This document shows, one piece after another, positions 34,764-44,147 of a stretch of 64,000 nucleotides of DNA. A model generated the notes under the pieces. The model was not told where the DNA came from, made no database searches, and saw nothing but the letters and a program-made list of their open reading frames with translations. Source of the stretch: an uncultured Lentisphaeria bacterium (GTDB lineage Bacteria > Verrucomicrobiota > Lentisphaeria > Victivallales > UBA1829); NCBI GenBank assembly GCA_905197955.1, contig CAJKAR010000024.1, positions 10,198 to 74,197 of the forward strand. Direction: 5' to 3'. Position 1 is the stretch's first letter. Each line of letters begins with the position of its first letter. Made by a program: the position numbers and the translations under genes.

Positions 34764-36356
34764 ATGAAACTGCGATTTATTGTGATTTGCCTGGTTCTGC
34801 TGGCGATTCTTCTGCCGCCGATTCTTCTGCGTCCGGGGCAGGAGGCGGGGAGACTCGGGCCGGAGGAAGACGGCGAACGTCTTGTCATCATTACGCCGCA
34901 CAACGAGACCATCAAGTACGAATGGGAACAGGCGTTCCGGAAATACTATCGGAAAAAACACGGTAAGGAGATCGTGTTCGACTATCGCGCTCCCGGAGGC
35001 ACCTCCGATATCATGCGCTATATTGCCGACCGCTATCAGACCGAGTTCCGTCGTTACTGCGAAGAGAAGGGGTATCCGTGGAATGATGCGATTGCCGCCT
35101 ATTTTTCCAGTCCGGTTCTGCCGAAGAACGCTCCGGCCGATGTGATCGAAGCCCGGAAGATTTTCCTGAATTCGGATGTCTCCATCGGGATCGACCTGAT
35201 GGCGGGCGGCGGTGTGTTCGATCTTGCCCGGAACGCGGATCGCGGCTTTGCTGTGGATGCCGGCATCCGGGAACTCTATCCGGAGCTTCTGGATCCGAAA
35301 CTGATTCCGGCCTCGTTCGGTGGCGAGAAACTTTATGATCCGAAGGGCCGGTACTACGGACTCTGTCTTTCCACCTTCGGGCTCTGTTACAACAAGGACC
35401 GCATCGCCGCCATGAAGGATCAGACCCCGCCGAAGCGCTGGGATGATCTCGCCCAGCCCCGTTTCTACAACAACATCGTGATTGCCGATCCCACCAAATC
35501 GGGGTCTGCGAACAAATGTTTCGAGGTTCTGATCCAGCAGCACATGGCGGAGCGGAAGTCTCCGGAAAAAGGCTGGCACGATGGCTTGAACGTGATCAAG
35601 CGGATCATCGCCAATGCCGCGTTCGTCACGGACAGCGCAGGAAAGGTCACGCGCGATGTCGCCGCAGGCAGCGCCGCCGCGGGCATGGCAATCGACACCT
35701 ACGGCCTCACCGAGCGCGAATGGAACGGAATCCAGTTTGCCGGAACTCCTCATTTCAATTATGTCGCACCGGAAGGCGGTACCGCCGTTTCGCCCGATCC
35801 GATCCAGCTTCTGCGCGGTGCACCGAACCGGAAGGCAGCGGTTGAATTCATCGCGTTCATGCTCTCGCTGGAGGGGCAGAAAATCATGTGTTTCAAACCG
35901 GGGGTTCCGGGCGGTCCGGAAAAAAGCGCGCTGCGGCGACCTTCCATCCGACGCGATCTTTACGAGCCGAAGTATGCGGAGTCGCTGTCCGATCCCGATT
36001 ACAATCCCTACCGTTCCGGTTCCTCGTTCACCTATCATCCTGAATGGACCGGAAAATACTACACTCTTCTGCGCATTGTGATCCGGGCAGTGATGCTCGA
36101 CTGCCAGAATGAACTCAAACGCGCCTGGAAAGCGATTATCGATGCAGGCGGACCCGAAGCCGTGCCCGAAGCGATGGAGTACTTCAACCGTCTTCCGTTC
36201 GAATACTCGGAGGCCGATGCCGCGGCGCGGAGTCTGCGCCGATCCGAAGCACGTACCGCCGTAGACATCGCCCGTACCACTCGTGAATGGCGCGATGCCA
36301 TGCGCGCCAACTACCGGATGGCGGAAAAACTTGCGAAAGGACACTCTGCAAAATGA
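34764..36356 (+). CDS. ABC transporter extracellular solute-binding protein (Fe3+/Fbp-like class)
   Basis: The 530-residue protein has an uncleaved-looking N-terminal hydrophobic segment (~4-23) and a two-lobed binding-protein fold. The start of the mature part, LVIITPHNETIKYEWEQAF, and the segment GLCLSTFGLCYNKDRI are typical of the family that includes iron, thiamine and phosphonate/sugar-phosphate binders. It is longer than the usual ~340 residues, with an extra C-terminal helical region (~440-530). The permease gene overlaps its stop by four bases (ATGA, 36353-36356). The solute is unknown. Its position next to a sialidase-like gene may hint at a sugar acid, but the family name would suggest iron. 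Confidence 0.85.
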   Translation: MKLRFIVICLVLLAILLPPILLRPGQEAGRLGPEEDGERLVIITPHNETIKYEWEQAFRKYYRKKHGKEIVFDYRAPGGTSDIMRYIADRYQTEFRRYCEEKGYPWNDAIAAYFSSPVLPKNAPADVIEARKIFLNSDVSIGIDLMAGGGVFDLARNADRGFAVDAGIRELYPELLDPKLIPASFGGEKLYDPKGRYYGLCLSTFGLCYNKDRIAAMKDQTPPKRWDDLAQPRFYNNIVIADPTKSGSANKCFEVLIQQHMAERKSPEKGWHDGLNVIKRIIANAAFVTDSAGKVTRDVAAGSAAAGMAIDTYGLTEREWNGIQFAGTPHFNYVAPEGGTAVSPDPIQLLRGAPNRKAAVEFIAFMLSLEGQKIMCFKPGVPGGPEKSALRRPSIRRDLYEPKYAESLSDPDYNPYRSGSSFTYHPEWTGKYYTLLRIVIRAVMLDCQNELKRAWKAIIDAGGPEAVPEAMEYFNRLPFEYSEADAAARSLRRSEARTAVDIARTTREWRDAMRANYRMAEKLAKGHSAK

Positions 36357-38014
36357 AATATTTCCGATACCCGATTGCTGTATTGATTATTGCTTTTCTG
36401 ACACTGTTTCTGATTCTTCCGGTCTACACGGTGGTTGCGGAAGGGCTGAATCCGGCGCTGATCCGGGAGGTGTTTTCCAACTTCATCTATCTGGAAGGGC
36501 TTCTGAATTCCTTCAAGATTGCGGTGGTGACGACCTTTTTTGTCTTCCTGATCGCGCTTCCGATGGCGTTTGTCTACGATTCCTATGATTTCCCCGGCAA
36601 GAATCTGAGTCATCTGGCGGCGATGGTGCCGATGATTCTGCCGCCGTTTGTGGGGGCGCTCGGCTTTCAGCAGATTCTGGGCCATTACGGGGTGCTGAAT
36701 ACGATTCTGGTGGAGTGCGGTTTTTCCCGAGTGGATTTTCTGACGGGCAATGGAAGATTCTGGTCGATCTGCTTCATTGAGGCACTGCACCTGTATCCGA
36801 TTCTGTATTTGAATCTGGTTTCTTCGCTGGGGAACATTGATCCGGCGCTCCAGGATGCGGCCAAGAACATGGGCGCGGGATGGTTCCGTCGCTTCTTCCG
36901 GATCACGCTGCCGCTGCTGAAACCGGGAATTCTCGCGGGAGGGAGCATTGTGCTGATCTGGAGTTTCACGGAGCTGGGGACTCCGCTGATGTTCGGCTAC
37001 AACCGCGTGACATCTGTGCAGATCCTGAACGGTCTTACGGAGCTGGAAACGAATCCGGAACCGTATGCGCTTGTGACGGTGATGCTGGTGATATCTGCTC
37101 TGATGTACCTGCTGGCAAAATCGCTGTTCCGTTCGGAGGCGTCGACCGTATCGAAAGGGACGGCGGGAAGCGCCTCGGTGAAACTGCACGGGATCGGTTC
37201 TCTTCTGCCGACCCTGTTCTTTCTGCTGATTACGCTGGTGGCGGCGCTGCCGCACATTGCGCTGACTTTGACGGCATTTTCTCTGAAATGGTATGGAACG
37301 GTTCTGCCGGATCACTGGAGTCTGCTGAACTTTGAAAATGCGCTTTCGAACAAGCTTGTGGTGCCGAGTATTGTGAACAGTCTGAAATATTCATCGGTGG
37401 CGATGCTGGTCACGCTGGCGGTGGGACTGGTGGTGGCGCTGATCGTTCAGCGCTGGAAGTTGCCGTTCGCCTGGCTGATCGACGCGGTGGCGATGCTGCC
37501 GCTGGCGGTGCCGGGGATTGTGGTGGCGTTCGGATATCTTGGCATGTCGGTGGAGTATTCATGGGCGGCGGAGATGTTCAATCCGCAGGGGAATCCGATC
37601 TGGCTGCTTTCGATTGCCTACGCGGTGCGGCGACTGCCGTATGTGCTGCGTTCGGTGAGCGCGGGACTCGAACAGACTCCGCTGGAATTCGAGGAGGCAG
37701 CACGGACGTTTGGAGCCGGACCGGTCCGGACACTCCGGAAAATCGTACTGCCGTTGATTTCGGCAAATCTGATTGTCGGAGCGCTGTTCGCGTTCAGCTT
37801 TTCGATGCTGGAGGTCTCCGACTCGCTGATCCTGGCGCAGAAGGCGGAACATTTCCCGATTACAAGGGCAATATTTGATCTCTCGCAGATTCTCGGTTCG
37901 GGACCGTTCACCGCGTGTGCGTTCGGTGTCTGGACGATGCTGTTCCTTGCCGCCACGCTTGCCGCGGCAGGCGTGATGCTTGGAAAGAAGATCGGGTCCA
38001 TTTTCCGCTTCTGA
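36353..38014 (+). CDS. ABC transporter permease, two fused MetI-type domains
   Basis: The protein has 553 residues from the ATG at 36353, which overlaps the preceding stop and has AAAGGA upstream. It contains about 12 membrane helices in two halves. Each half carries the EAA loop that contacts the ATPase: DAAKNMGAG in the first half and EEAARTFGAG in the second, both followed by a ...LPL segment. This fused form is seen in FbpB, ThiP and similar importers. No ATPase gene is in the window, so the nucleotide-binding subunit must be encoded elsewhere or shared with another transporter. Confidence 0.92.
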   Translation: MKYFRYPIAVLIIAFLTLFLILPVYTVVAEGLNPALIREVFSNFIYLEGLLNSFKIAVVTTFFVFLIALPMAFVYDSYDFPGKNLSHLAAMVPMILPPFVGALGFQQILGHYGVLNTILVECGFSRVDFLTGNGRFWSICFIEALHLYPILYLNLVSSLGNIDPALQDAAKNMGAGWFRRFFRITLPLLKPGILAGGSIVLIWSFTELGTPLMFGYNRVTSVQILNGLTELETNPEPYALVTVMLVISALMYLLAKSLFRSEASTVSKGTAGSASVKLHGIGSLLPTLFFLLITLVAALPHIALTLTAFSLKWYGTVLPDHWSLLNFENALSNKLVVPSIVNSLKYSSVAMLVTLAVGLVVALIVQRWKLPFAWLIDAVAMLPLAVPGIVVAFGYLGMSVEYSWAAEMFNPQGNPIWLLSIAYAVRRLPYVLRSVSAGLEQTPLEFEEAARTFGAGPVRTLRKIVLPLISANLIVGALFAFSFSMLEVSDSLILAQKAEHFPITRAIFDLSQILGSGPFTACAFGVWTMLFLAATLAAAGVMLGKKIGSIFRF

Positions 38015-38032
38015 GCCGATTCGTATCTCTTT

Positions 38033-38069
38033 CGCGAGGCAGGACTGTTGAGAAGAATTCCTGCTCGCG
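38033..38069 (+). terminator. Hairpin after the ABC permease gene
   Basis: CGCGAG(G)CAGGA starting at 38033 pairs with TCCTGCTCGCG ending at 38069, giving an 11-bp stem with one bulge and a 14-base loop. No T-run follows directly. Confidence 0.45.
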
Positions 38070-38238
38070 GAGAGGCGCGGAAGCAATGTCGGAATCGGAT
38101 CCTTTCCGAAGAACTCCTCAGGCAGAGTCCGGATTTTTTTTACCCTCTTTTGCCGGTTTTTGTGGAAAAAACAGGTAAAAAACGGTCCTTTATGCGAGTA
38201 TTTTTGTAAAATTTAGTTGATTTTTCCGATTTTTTTTC

Positions 38239-38267
38239 TTGACAATTTCTCTCATTTCGGTTATAAT
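38239..38267 (+). promoter_or_regulatory. Perfect sigma70 promoter of the sialate O-acetylesterase pair
   Basis: TTGACA (38239-38244), 17 bases, TATAAT (38262-38267) matches the consensus at all 12 positions. The transcribed leader is about 115 bases long. No palindrome or direct repeat stands out around it, so any control may act in trans at a site not recognised or at the leader. The rest of the 38015-38390 gap shows only the hairpin at its start. Confidence 0.8.
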
Positions 38268-38390
38268 CATTCATAAATCTTTATTTTTTATTAGATGGAA
38301 CGGATTTTTTTTCTGTATTCCGCAATGATTGCAGAATTGTTCCGTTTCAGAAAAGGAACATTGAAAAGCAGAAAAAGGAGAGAATGTCGT

Positions 38391-40568
38391 ATGAAAAAAT
38401 CGGTATTGCTGCTGGCGTCTCTGACAGCCGCTCTCGGCGGAAGTGTGCTGGCGAATGTGACTCAGCCGAGTATTTTCGGAAACAACATGGTCCTGCAGAG
38501 GGATGTGAAGGTGCCCGTGTGGGGATGGGCGGATCAGGGGGAAGAGGTGACTGTCACCTTCAACGGGCAGACTAAAAAAACGGTCGCCGGTGCCGATGGT
38601 TCCTGGCAGGTCACGCTGGATCCGATGAAGTTCGGCGGACCGTTCCAGATGAGCGTCAAAGGAAAAAATGAACTCAAATACAATAATGTTGCCATTGGAG
38701 AGGTCTGGATCTGCTCCGGTCAGTCCAACATGGAGTGGCGTACTTCGAATGTCAACAATGCCGCTGCGGAAATCAGCAAATCCAGTTATCCGAACATCCG
38801 CCTCTTCTACGGTAACACCTATAAAGGGTCGATGGCTCTGCAGAAGGATATTCCCGGCAGGAAATGGGATGTCTGCGGCCCCCAGACGGTGGGACGTTTC
38901 TCGGCGGTCGGATATTTCTTCGGACGGGAAATTTACAAGGTCCTGAATATTCCGGTCGGCTTGATTTCCGTGAACTGGGGCGGAACGCGGATCGAGCCCT
39001 GGACAAGCACTTACGGCTTTTCCACACAGCCCTCGCTGAAAGGCATTTACAATCAGCTTCAGGCGAATGAGGCGGGAACTCCGAAAAACATCGAACTTTC
39101 CAAAAAGGCGATTGCCGATGTGGAAAAATGGCTTGCCGAAGCGAAAAAGGCGGTCGATTCCAAACAGCGCATGCCGGATCTTCCCGATTTCCCCAACGGA
39201 ATCCGTTACATCAATCAGGGACAGCCGACTGTTCTGTTCAATAATATGGTCGCTCCTCTGACAAAATATGCCTTCCGCGGAATGCTCTGGTATCAGGGCG
39301 AGGCCAATCTTGGCGACGGCGCCGCCTATACCGACAAGATGAAAGCGCTTGCCGCTTCCTGGCGCAAGGAATTTAACAATCCGGAGATGCCGCTTTACTT
39401 TGTCCAGCTGGCTCCGTTCAACTATGGAAATCCGGAACGTCTTCCCATGTTCTGGGAGGCTCAGCAGGCGTATGCGGATCAGGATAAGAACGCAGGTATG
39501 GCCGTCATCAATGATATCGGCAATTTCCGCGACATCCATCCGCGCAACAAGCAGGATGTCGGATACCGTCTTGCGCTTCTTGCCCTCAAACACACCTACG
39601 GCAAGACCGATCTCGTTGCGGATTCCCCGTTCTTTGAATCGCTGAAGGCGGACGGTTCCAAACTGGTCGTCACCTTCCGCAACGCGAAGACTTTGAAAAC
39701 TCGCGACGGCAAGCCCGCTCCCTATTTTGAAATCGCCGGACTCGATGGAAAATATTTCCCCGCCGCAGTCGTTCTCGAAGGAAATAAGGCGATCCTCTCC
39801 TCCGACAAAGTCGCCAAGCCCTACATGGCTCGTTATGCCTGGAATCACAACGTGACCACGACTCTTGTCAATGAGAACAATCTGCCCGCCGGCGCTTTCC
39901 GAGCCACGCTTCCGATTCCGGTTCGCGGACAGCTCGACGCCAATGTCCCGGAAGCCAAAAACTTCCAGGTCCTTTACGCTATCGATGCGAAAAAGGCATG
40001 GATGAATGGCGCTCCCTCCTATCTTCAGGACAACGCTAAACAGTTTGCCGGGAAAAAGATCAAGAAGCTCGGATATTTCATGTATCTTTCCGCCAACAAC
40101 GGAAATACCTCGTATGTCTTTGTGACAATGGATCCGTTTACGCAGGAGATCGGAAAACTCGGACTTCCCGCCGCCCGTACGAAAGCCTTCTTCCAGCAGA
40201 TGGTCAAGAATCTGACGGTCAAGAGCAACGTCGCCGGCCTCAAGAACGGTTCCTTCGCAGACGGCAACATCGAATTCTGGGGCAGCAATTACGGCACGCA
40301 GAACAGTGCAAATATTCCCGGCGCTGACAGCAGCAAATATGACTTCGGTGACGGCGGCACCTCTCCGAATTCCGATGGCTATGGTTCCATGCAGATCCAT
40401 AACTACAAGGAGAAGCAGGTTGTCTTTGCCTTCAACAATTTCCGTGCCGGAAGCAATGCCGACATTGGAATCGGCACCAATCGTTCCGGTCATCCGGATT
40501 ATACGTTCTCCCAGTCCATGAAAAACTATTCCATGGCACTGATCCTTGTTCTTGCCGAGCTGGAATAA
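38391..40568 (+). CDS. Secreted sialate O-acetylesterase (tandem copy 1)
   Basis: The protein has 725 residues from the ATG at 38391, preceded by AAAAGGAGAG. The longer frame upstream overlaps the leader and would hide the signal peptide (~1-21). An N-terminal beta domain (PSIFGNNMVLQRD, PVWGWADQGEEV) is followed by an SGNH-type esterase domain. The nucleophile is S112 in CSGQSNME, block III is in LWYQGEANLG, and the catalytic Asp-His is in FRDIHPRNK. The last ~180 residues form an extra C-terminal domain shared with copy 2. It removes O-acetyl groups from sialic acids, or from other glycans in some relatives. It pairs naturally with the sialidase-like protein upstream. Confidence 0.9.
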   Translation: MKKSVLLLASLTAALGGSVLANVTQPSIFGNNMVLQRDVKVPVWGWADQGEEVTVTFNGQTKKTVAGADGSWQVTLDPMKFGGPFQMSVKGKNELKYNNVAIGEVWICSGQSNMEWRTSNVNNAAAEISKSSYPNIRLFYGNTYKGSMALQKDIPGRKWDVCGPQTVGRFSAVGYFFGREIYKVLNIPVGLISVNWGGTRIEPWTSTYGFSTQPSLKGIYNQLQANEAGTPKNIELSKKAIADVEKWLAEAKKAVDSKQRMPDLPDFPNGIRYINQGQPTVLFNNMVAPLTKYAFRGMLWYQGEANLGDGAAYTDKMKALAASWRKEFNNPEMPLYFVQLAPFNYGNPERLPMFWEAQQAYADQDKNAGMAVINDIGNFRDIHPRNKQDVGYRLALLALKHTYGKTDLVADSPFFESLKADGSKLVVTFRNAKTLKTRDGKPAPYFEIAGLDGKYFPAAVVLEGNKAILSSDKVAKPYMARYAWNHNVTTTLVNENNLPAGAFRATLPIPVRGQLDANVPEAKNFQVLYAIDAKKAWMNGAPSYLQDNAKQFAGKKIKKLGYFMYLSANNGNTSYVFVTMDPFTQEIGKLGLPAARTKAFFQQMVKNLTVKSNVAGLKNGSFADGNIEFWGSNYGTQNSANIPGADSSKYDFGDGGTSPNSDGYGSMQIHNYKEKQVVFAFNNFRAGSNADIGIGTNRSGHPDYTFSQSMKNYSMALILVLAELE

Positions 40569-40583
40569 GAGAGATTTTCACAT

Positions 40584-40619
40584 GCGGATTCCGTTCTTTT
40601 TGCAGCGGAATCCGCTTTT
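40584..40619 (+). terminator. Terminator-like hairpin between the two esterase genes
   Basis: GCGGATTCCG (40584-40593) and CGGAATCCGC (40606-40615) form a perfect 10-bp stem with a 12-base loop, followed by TTTT. It could act as a partial terminator that lowers expression of the second copy, or protect the 3' end of the first. Confidence 0.65.
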
Positions 40620-40652
40620 GTATTTCAAAACAACAGAGGACATGACAACAAC

Positions 40653-42848
40653 ATGAAACAATCAATGTTTCTGCTTGCCGCCGCTGCTCTTTTCAGCGGG
40701 ATTCAGGCGGGCGCGAACGTGAAAATGCCCAGCATTTTCAGTGACAACATGGTGCTTCAGAGAGAGACGAAAGTCAATATCTGGGGCTGGGCCGACAACG
40801 GAGAGGAAGTGACCGTCTCCTTCAAAGGCCAGAACGTGAAAACCACCGCAAAAGACGGCAAATGGATTCTTCAGCTGGAGCCCATGAAAGGGGATGCCAA
40901 GGGAGAAGCTCTGACCGTCAAGGGGAAAAATCAGCTGACTTTTCAGAATGTCGTAGTCGGCGAGGTCTGGGTCTGCTCCGGCCAGTCCAACATGGAGATG
41001 CCGGTCTGGACCCCCAGCTCCTACTGGCGCGTCGATAATGCCGATGCCGAACGCAAAAATGCAAACTGTCCGGATCTCCGCCTCTATCAGGGGAACAACT
41101 ACAAGTTCTATCAGACTCCGCAGACAGATAATCCGAAACGTGCCTGGAAGGTCTGCTCTTCCGACAGCATCGTCAGCTTTTCCGCCGCCGGATACTTCTT
41201 CGGTCGCGAAGTTCAGAAAGCCTTGAACGTTCCCGTCGGTCTGATTTCCGTCAACTGGGGCGGAACCCGTGTGGAGCCGTGGACCAGTCCTCATGGTTTC
41301 AACCAGGTGCCTTCTCTTGCAAAAATCGCTTACGAAGTCAATGCAAAGGTCCCGGGAACCAGAGAATACAAAGCGGAAAGTGCAAAAGCCATCGCTTCCG
41401 CTGAAAAATGGCTCGCAGAAGCGAAAAAAGCGGTGGCGGAAGGGAAAATGGTTCCTCAGCCGGCCGCTTATCCGAATGCGCTGAAGGTCGGCGGACGCCA
41501 TCAGGCTCCGACGGTGCTGTACAACTCCATGATCGCCCCGATCCGCAACTTCGCGATCCAGGGGGTCCTCTGGTACCAGGGCGAGTCCAACCTCGCCGAC
41601 GGCATGATCTACAAGGACAAGATGAAAGCCCTTGTCGCCTCCTTCCGCGAAGCGTTCGGAAAACCGGATATGCCGTTCTATTTCGTTCAGCTTGCTCCGT
41701 TCAATTACAATCATCCGACAAGACTGCCGGAATTCTGGGAGGCGCAGCAGGCGTTTGCCGATTCCGAGAAAAATGTCGGCATGGCCCTGACCAACGATAT
41801 CGGCAATTTCCGTGACATTCATCCGCACAACAAGAAGGATGTCGGAGCCCGTCTTGCCCTTCTTGCTCTCAAGCATACCTATGGCAGGAACGATCTCGTT
41901 GCGGATTCTCCGTTCTTCCAGTCCTTCAAGGTTGACGGAGCGAAAGCTGTTGTTACCTTCCGCAATGTGAAGACTCTGAAAACGAAAGACGGCAAGCCTG
42001 CAAAGTATTTTGAAATTGCCGGCGCCAACGGAGCCTTTTTCCCCGCAACGGTTGAACTCAAGGGGAATACCGCGATTCTGACATCCTCTTCCGTCCAGAA
42101 GCCCTATATGGTGCGTTTCGCCTGGAATCCGGATGTGACCGTCAATCTGGTCAATGAAAACAATCTTCCTGCCGGAGCGTTCCGTGCCGGAGAAGTTCCG
42201 GTTCGCGAATCTCTGGATGCCACCGTGCCCGAGGCAAAACCGTATCAGGTGATCTATCGCTTCAATCCTGCGGAGGCTGTGAAGAACGGCGGCAAAGATG
42301 CCGTTTATTCTATCGACAATTCCAAATCGTTTGCCGGAAAGAAGATCCGGAAGGTTGGATATTTCATGTCTCTGGCCAATCGGAAAACAGGAAAAACCGA
42401 ATTCGTTTTCGTCTCCATGGATCCGTTTACGCAGGATATCCGGAAAATCGGACTGCCTGTGGCTTCTTTGAAGGCGCCTTTCCAGAAAATCGTGAAGAAT
42501 CTGTTTGTCAAGAGCAATGTGCCTGCCGTGAAGAACGGTACCTTTGCTGATGGCAATATCGAATTCTGGGGCACAAATTACAGTCCGTCGAATGCTGCCA
42601 AAATCCCCGGCGCCAGCGATGGCTCCTATGATTTCGGCGACCAGCGTTCCGATACCGGTTCCTATGGTTCCATGCAGATTCACAACTACAAGGAAAAACA
42701 GGTCCTTTTCGCCTATAACAATTTCCTTGCCGGAAGCAACGGCGATATCGGAATCGGATCCAGCAAACAGGGCAATCCCGATTACACTTTTGCCAAGAAT
42801 CTGAATAATTACCATGCAGATATTCTTGTCCTTGCGCTGTTCGAATAA
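40653..42848 (+). CDS. Secreted sialate O-acetylesterase (tandem copy 2)
   Basis: This 731-residue paralogue of the preceding gene has the same layout: signal peptide (~1-20), N-terminal beta domain, SGNH esterase (S112 in CSGQSNME, GVLWYQGESNL, FRDIHPHNK) and a C-terminal domain of ~180 residues beginning near VFVSMDPFTQDI. That C-terminal domain, with SFADGNIEFWG-like and GSMQIHNYKEKQV segments, is very similar in both copies and not part of the standard esterase. The region between the Ser and Asp-His blocks varies most. No separate promoter is apparent, so it probably relies on read-through of the hairpin at 40584-40619. A strong terminator follows. Confidence 0.9.
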   Translation: MKQSMFLLAAAALFSGIQAGANVKMPSIFSDNMVLQRETKVNIWGWADNGEEVTVSFKGQNVKTTAKDGKWILQLEPMKGDAKGEALTVKGKNQLTFQNVVVGEVWVCSGQSNMEMPVWTPSSYWRVDNADAERKNANCPDLRLYQGNNYKFYQTPQTDNPKRAWKVCSSDSIVSFSAAGYFFGREVQKALNVPVGLISVNWGGTRVEPWTSPHGFNQVPSLAKIAYEVNAKVPGTREYKAESAKAIASAEKWLAEAKKAVAEGKMVPQPAAYPNALKVGGRHQAPTVLYNSMIAPIRNFAIQGVLWYQGESNLADGMIYKDKMKALVASFREAFGKPDMPFYFVQLAPFNYNHPTRLPEFWEAQQAFADSEKNVGMALTNDIGNFRDIHPHNKKDVGARLALLALKHTYGRNDLVADSPFFQSFKVDGAKAVVTFRNVKTLKTKDGKPAKYFEIAGANGAFFPATVELKGNTAILTSSSVQKPYMVRFAWNPDVTVNLVNENNLPAGAFRAGEVPVRESLDATVPEAKPYQVIYRFNPAEAVKNGGKDAVYSIDNSKSFAGKKIRKVGYFMSLANRKTGKTEFVFVSMDPFTQDIRKIGLPVASLKAPFQKIVKNLFVKSNVPAVKNGTFADGNIEFWGTNYSPSNAAKIPGASDGSYDFGDQRSDTGSYGSMQIHNYKEKQVLFAYNNFLAGSNGDIGIGSSKQGNPDYTFAKNLNNYHADILVLALFE

Positions 42849-42876
42849 CAGCGTTCCGACTTGCAGATTGCATGAA

Positions 42877-42918
42877 AAAGACCTGATCTCCTTCGGGGGA
42901 TCAGGTCTTTGTGTTTTT
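42877..42918 (+). terminator. Strong terminator after the esterase pair
   Basis: A 15-bp stem (42877-42891 with 42896-42910, one T-G pair) is capped by the stable TTCG tetraloop and followed by GTGTTTTT. This is the clearest terminator in the window along with the one after proS. Confidence 0.88.
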
Positions 42919-42987
42919 CAGCTTTGTCTTCTCGCCTTGTCTTCCTGTCTCATTTTTTTTCTTGCCGGAAGCACCGGATCGCAGACT

Positions 42988-43548
42988 TTATTTGCTCCGC
43001 TGAAAGGTGAAGAAGTTGTTTTTGCCTTCTGCATAGGCGGATTTATTTTTGGCAAGCCAGGCTTTCAACTGATCCGGAGCGGCATTCAGAATGGAATCCG
43101 TGGAACCTTTCTTCTGGAAGAGAGGCAGATCCCGGAGAGAGGCATCGCTTCCATCATTCATCCAGTAGAGCCGGAGTTCGCGGTCCGTGACCCGGAGGCG
43201 GTAGAGACGCCAGACCGGCAGGGAAAATGAATCGGAAGTACTGCTCAGAATTTTTTGCAGTTCCGGAGCGTCCCGGTCGAACGTCAGGCTGGCGTAGTGT
43301 TCGCCTTCGATGGTGATCAGGGTCATTTTGTAGAAATCTTTTTTGCCGTCTTTGGTCCTGACGGATATCGCATAGAAATCTCCGTTCAGTTCCACCTGAT
43401 AACGATTTTGTTCCATTTCCCAGAGGCCTTCCAGTTCAGGAAGAACGGTCTCATTTTTTTCCGTGATCGGGTTCAGCGAGGGGATGCAGCCGGAAAGCAG
43501 CACCATGGCAAGCAGGACAATCGCGAAGGTCTGAAGAGAATGTTTCAT
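42988..43548 (-). CDS. Putative lipoprotein of unknown function
   Basis: The protein has 186 residues from the ATG at 43548, which has AAGGAG seven bases upstream. A lipobox LLSGC ends the signal peptide near residue 20, so it should be a membrane-anchored lipoprotein. The mature part is small and mixed, with a beta-rich middle (LEGLWEMEQNRYQVELNGDF). I do not recognise a family. It is a single gene between the esterase terminator and the XRE gene. Confidence 0.75.
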   Translation of the reverse strand: MKHSLQTFAIVLLAMVLLSGCIPSLNPITEKNETVLPELEGLWEMEQNRYQVELNGDFYAISVRTKDGKKDFYKMTLITIEGEHYASLTFDRDAPELQKILSSTSDSFSLPVWRLYRLRVTDRELRLYWMNDGSDASLRDLPLFQKKGSTDSILNAAPDQLKAWLAKNKSAYAEGKNNFFTFQRSK

Positions 43549-43636
43549 GGGAAACTCCTTATTTTTTTGACTGTGTTCCGGAAACGGCGGAATTGCCGGT
43601 TTTTCGGTTTTTGCAGTCTGTTGGAACGGTGACGAC

Positions 43637-43667
43637 AAAAAAACAGCCTGTCGAAATGACAGGCTGT
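43637..43667 (-). terminator. Factor-independent terminator of the XRE-type gene
   Basis: ACAGCCTGTC (43643-43652) and GACAGGCTGT (43658-43667) form a perfect 10-bp stem with a five-base loop. Read on the minus strand it is followed by seven Ts (43637-43643). It lies just past the stop at 43689. Confidence 0.85.
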
Positions 43668-43688
43668 CCGATTTGGATGGAGTATGCT

Positions 43689-44117
43689 TTATTTTGTCTT
43701 GTTGTTCATGTTGTAGGGAGCCGCCGGCTCAGCTGCCATGTTTTTCTGAGCAACCGGCTGAACCTGGACCAGCTGAAGAGGAGCCTGCGTGACGCCGTCC
43801 CGATATTCGAGCGCATGCATGTAGACTCGCGCTTTGTCCCGTTCGGACAGGGAGCCCCAGACTTTCAGCATGGCTACCGTAATGGGATCTTCGGAATCCC
43901 TTGCCTGACATTCCATGACGGAGCAGGTCGGTTCCGGTTCCGAAGTCAGTGCAATGATGGCACGTTTGTTTCTGGGACTGATTTTTCCACCCTTGTTCCA
44001 GTTGGTCAGAGTGTTCTGGGTCACGCCGAGCTGACGGGATATTTGTGTCCACGAGAGGTGGTTCTCCTCGACATAGGCTCTCAGCATTTCAATTAAGTTC
44101 TTGTCGTTCATACTCAT
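43689..44117 (-). CDS. Small XRE-type helix-turn-helix protein
   Basis: The protein has 142 residues from the ATG at 44117; GGAGGG seven bases upstream decides against an ATG 15 bases earlier. Residues ~10-55 contain a Cro/XRE-like helix-turn-helix (LSWTQISRQLGVTQNTLTNW), with a second half rich in Gln, Pro and Ala that looks disordered. It has its own promoter and a strong terminator, so it is a free-standing regulator. The target is unknown; the divergent clpC promoter region lies directly upstream. Confidence 0.72.
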   Translation of the reverse strand: MSMNDKNLIEMLRAYVEENHLSWTQISRQLGVTQNTLTNWNKGGKISPRNKRAIIALTSEPEPTCSVMECQARDSEDPITVAMLKVWGSLSERDKARVYMHALEYRDGVTQAPLQLVQVQPVAQKNMAAEPAAPYNMNNKTK

Positions 44118-44147
44118 AAGATTACCCTCCATGCTATTCGTCCTATA

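Noticed and set aside
38295..38390. Upstream in-frame ATG for the first esterase
   Set aside because: It would bury the signal peptide behind 32 charged residues and lies close to the transcription start. AAAAGGAGAG points to the ATG at 38391.
38271..42815. Two minus-strand frames of over 700 codons opposite the esterase genes
   Set aside because: Both sense genes have signal peptides and SGNH motifs and stand between a consensus promoter and a strong terminator. The opposite frames are shadows.
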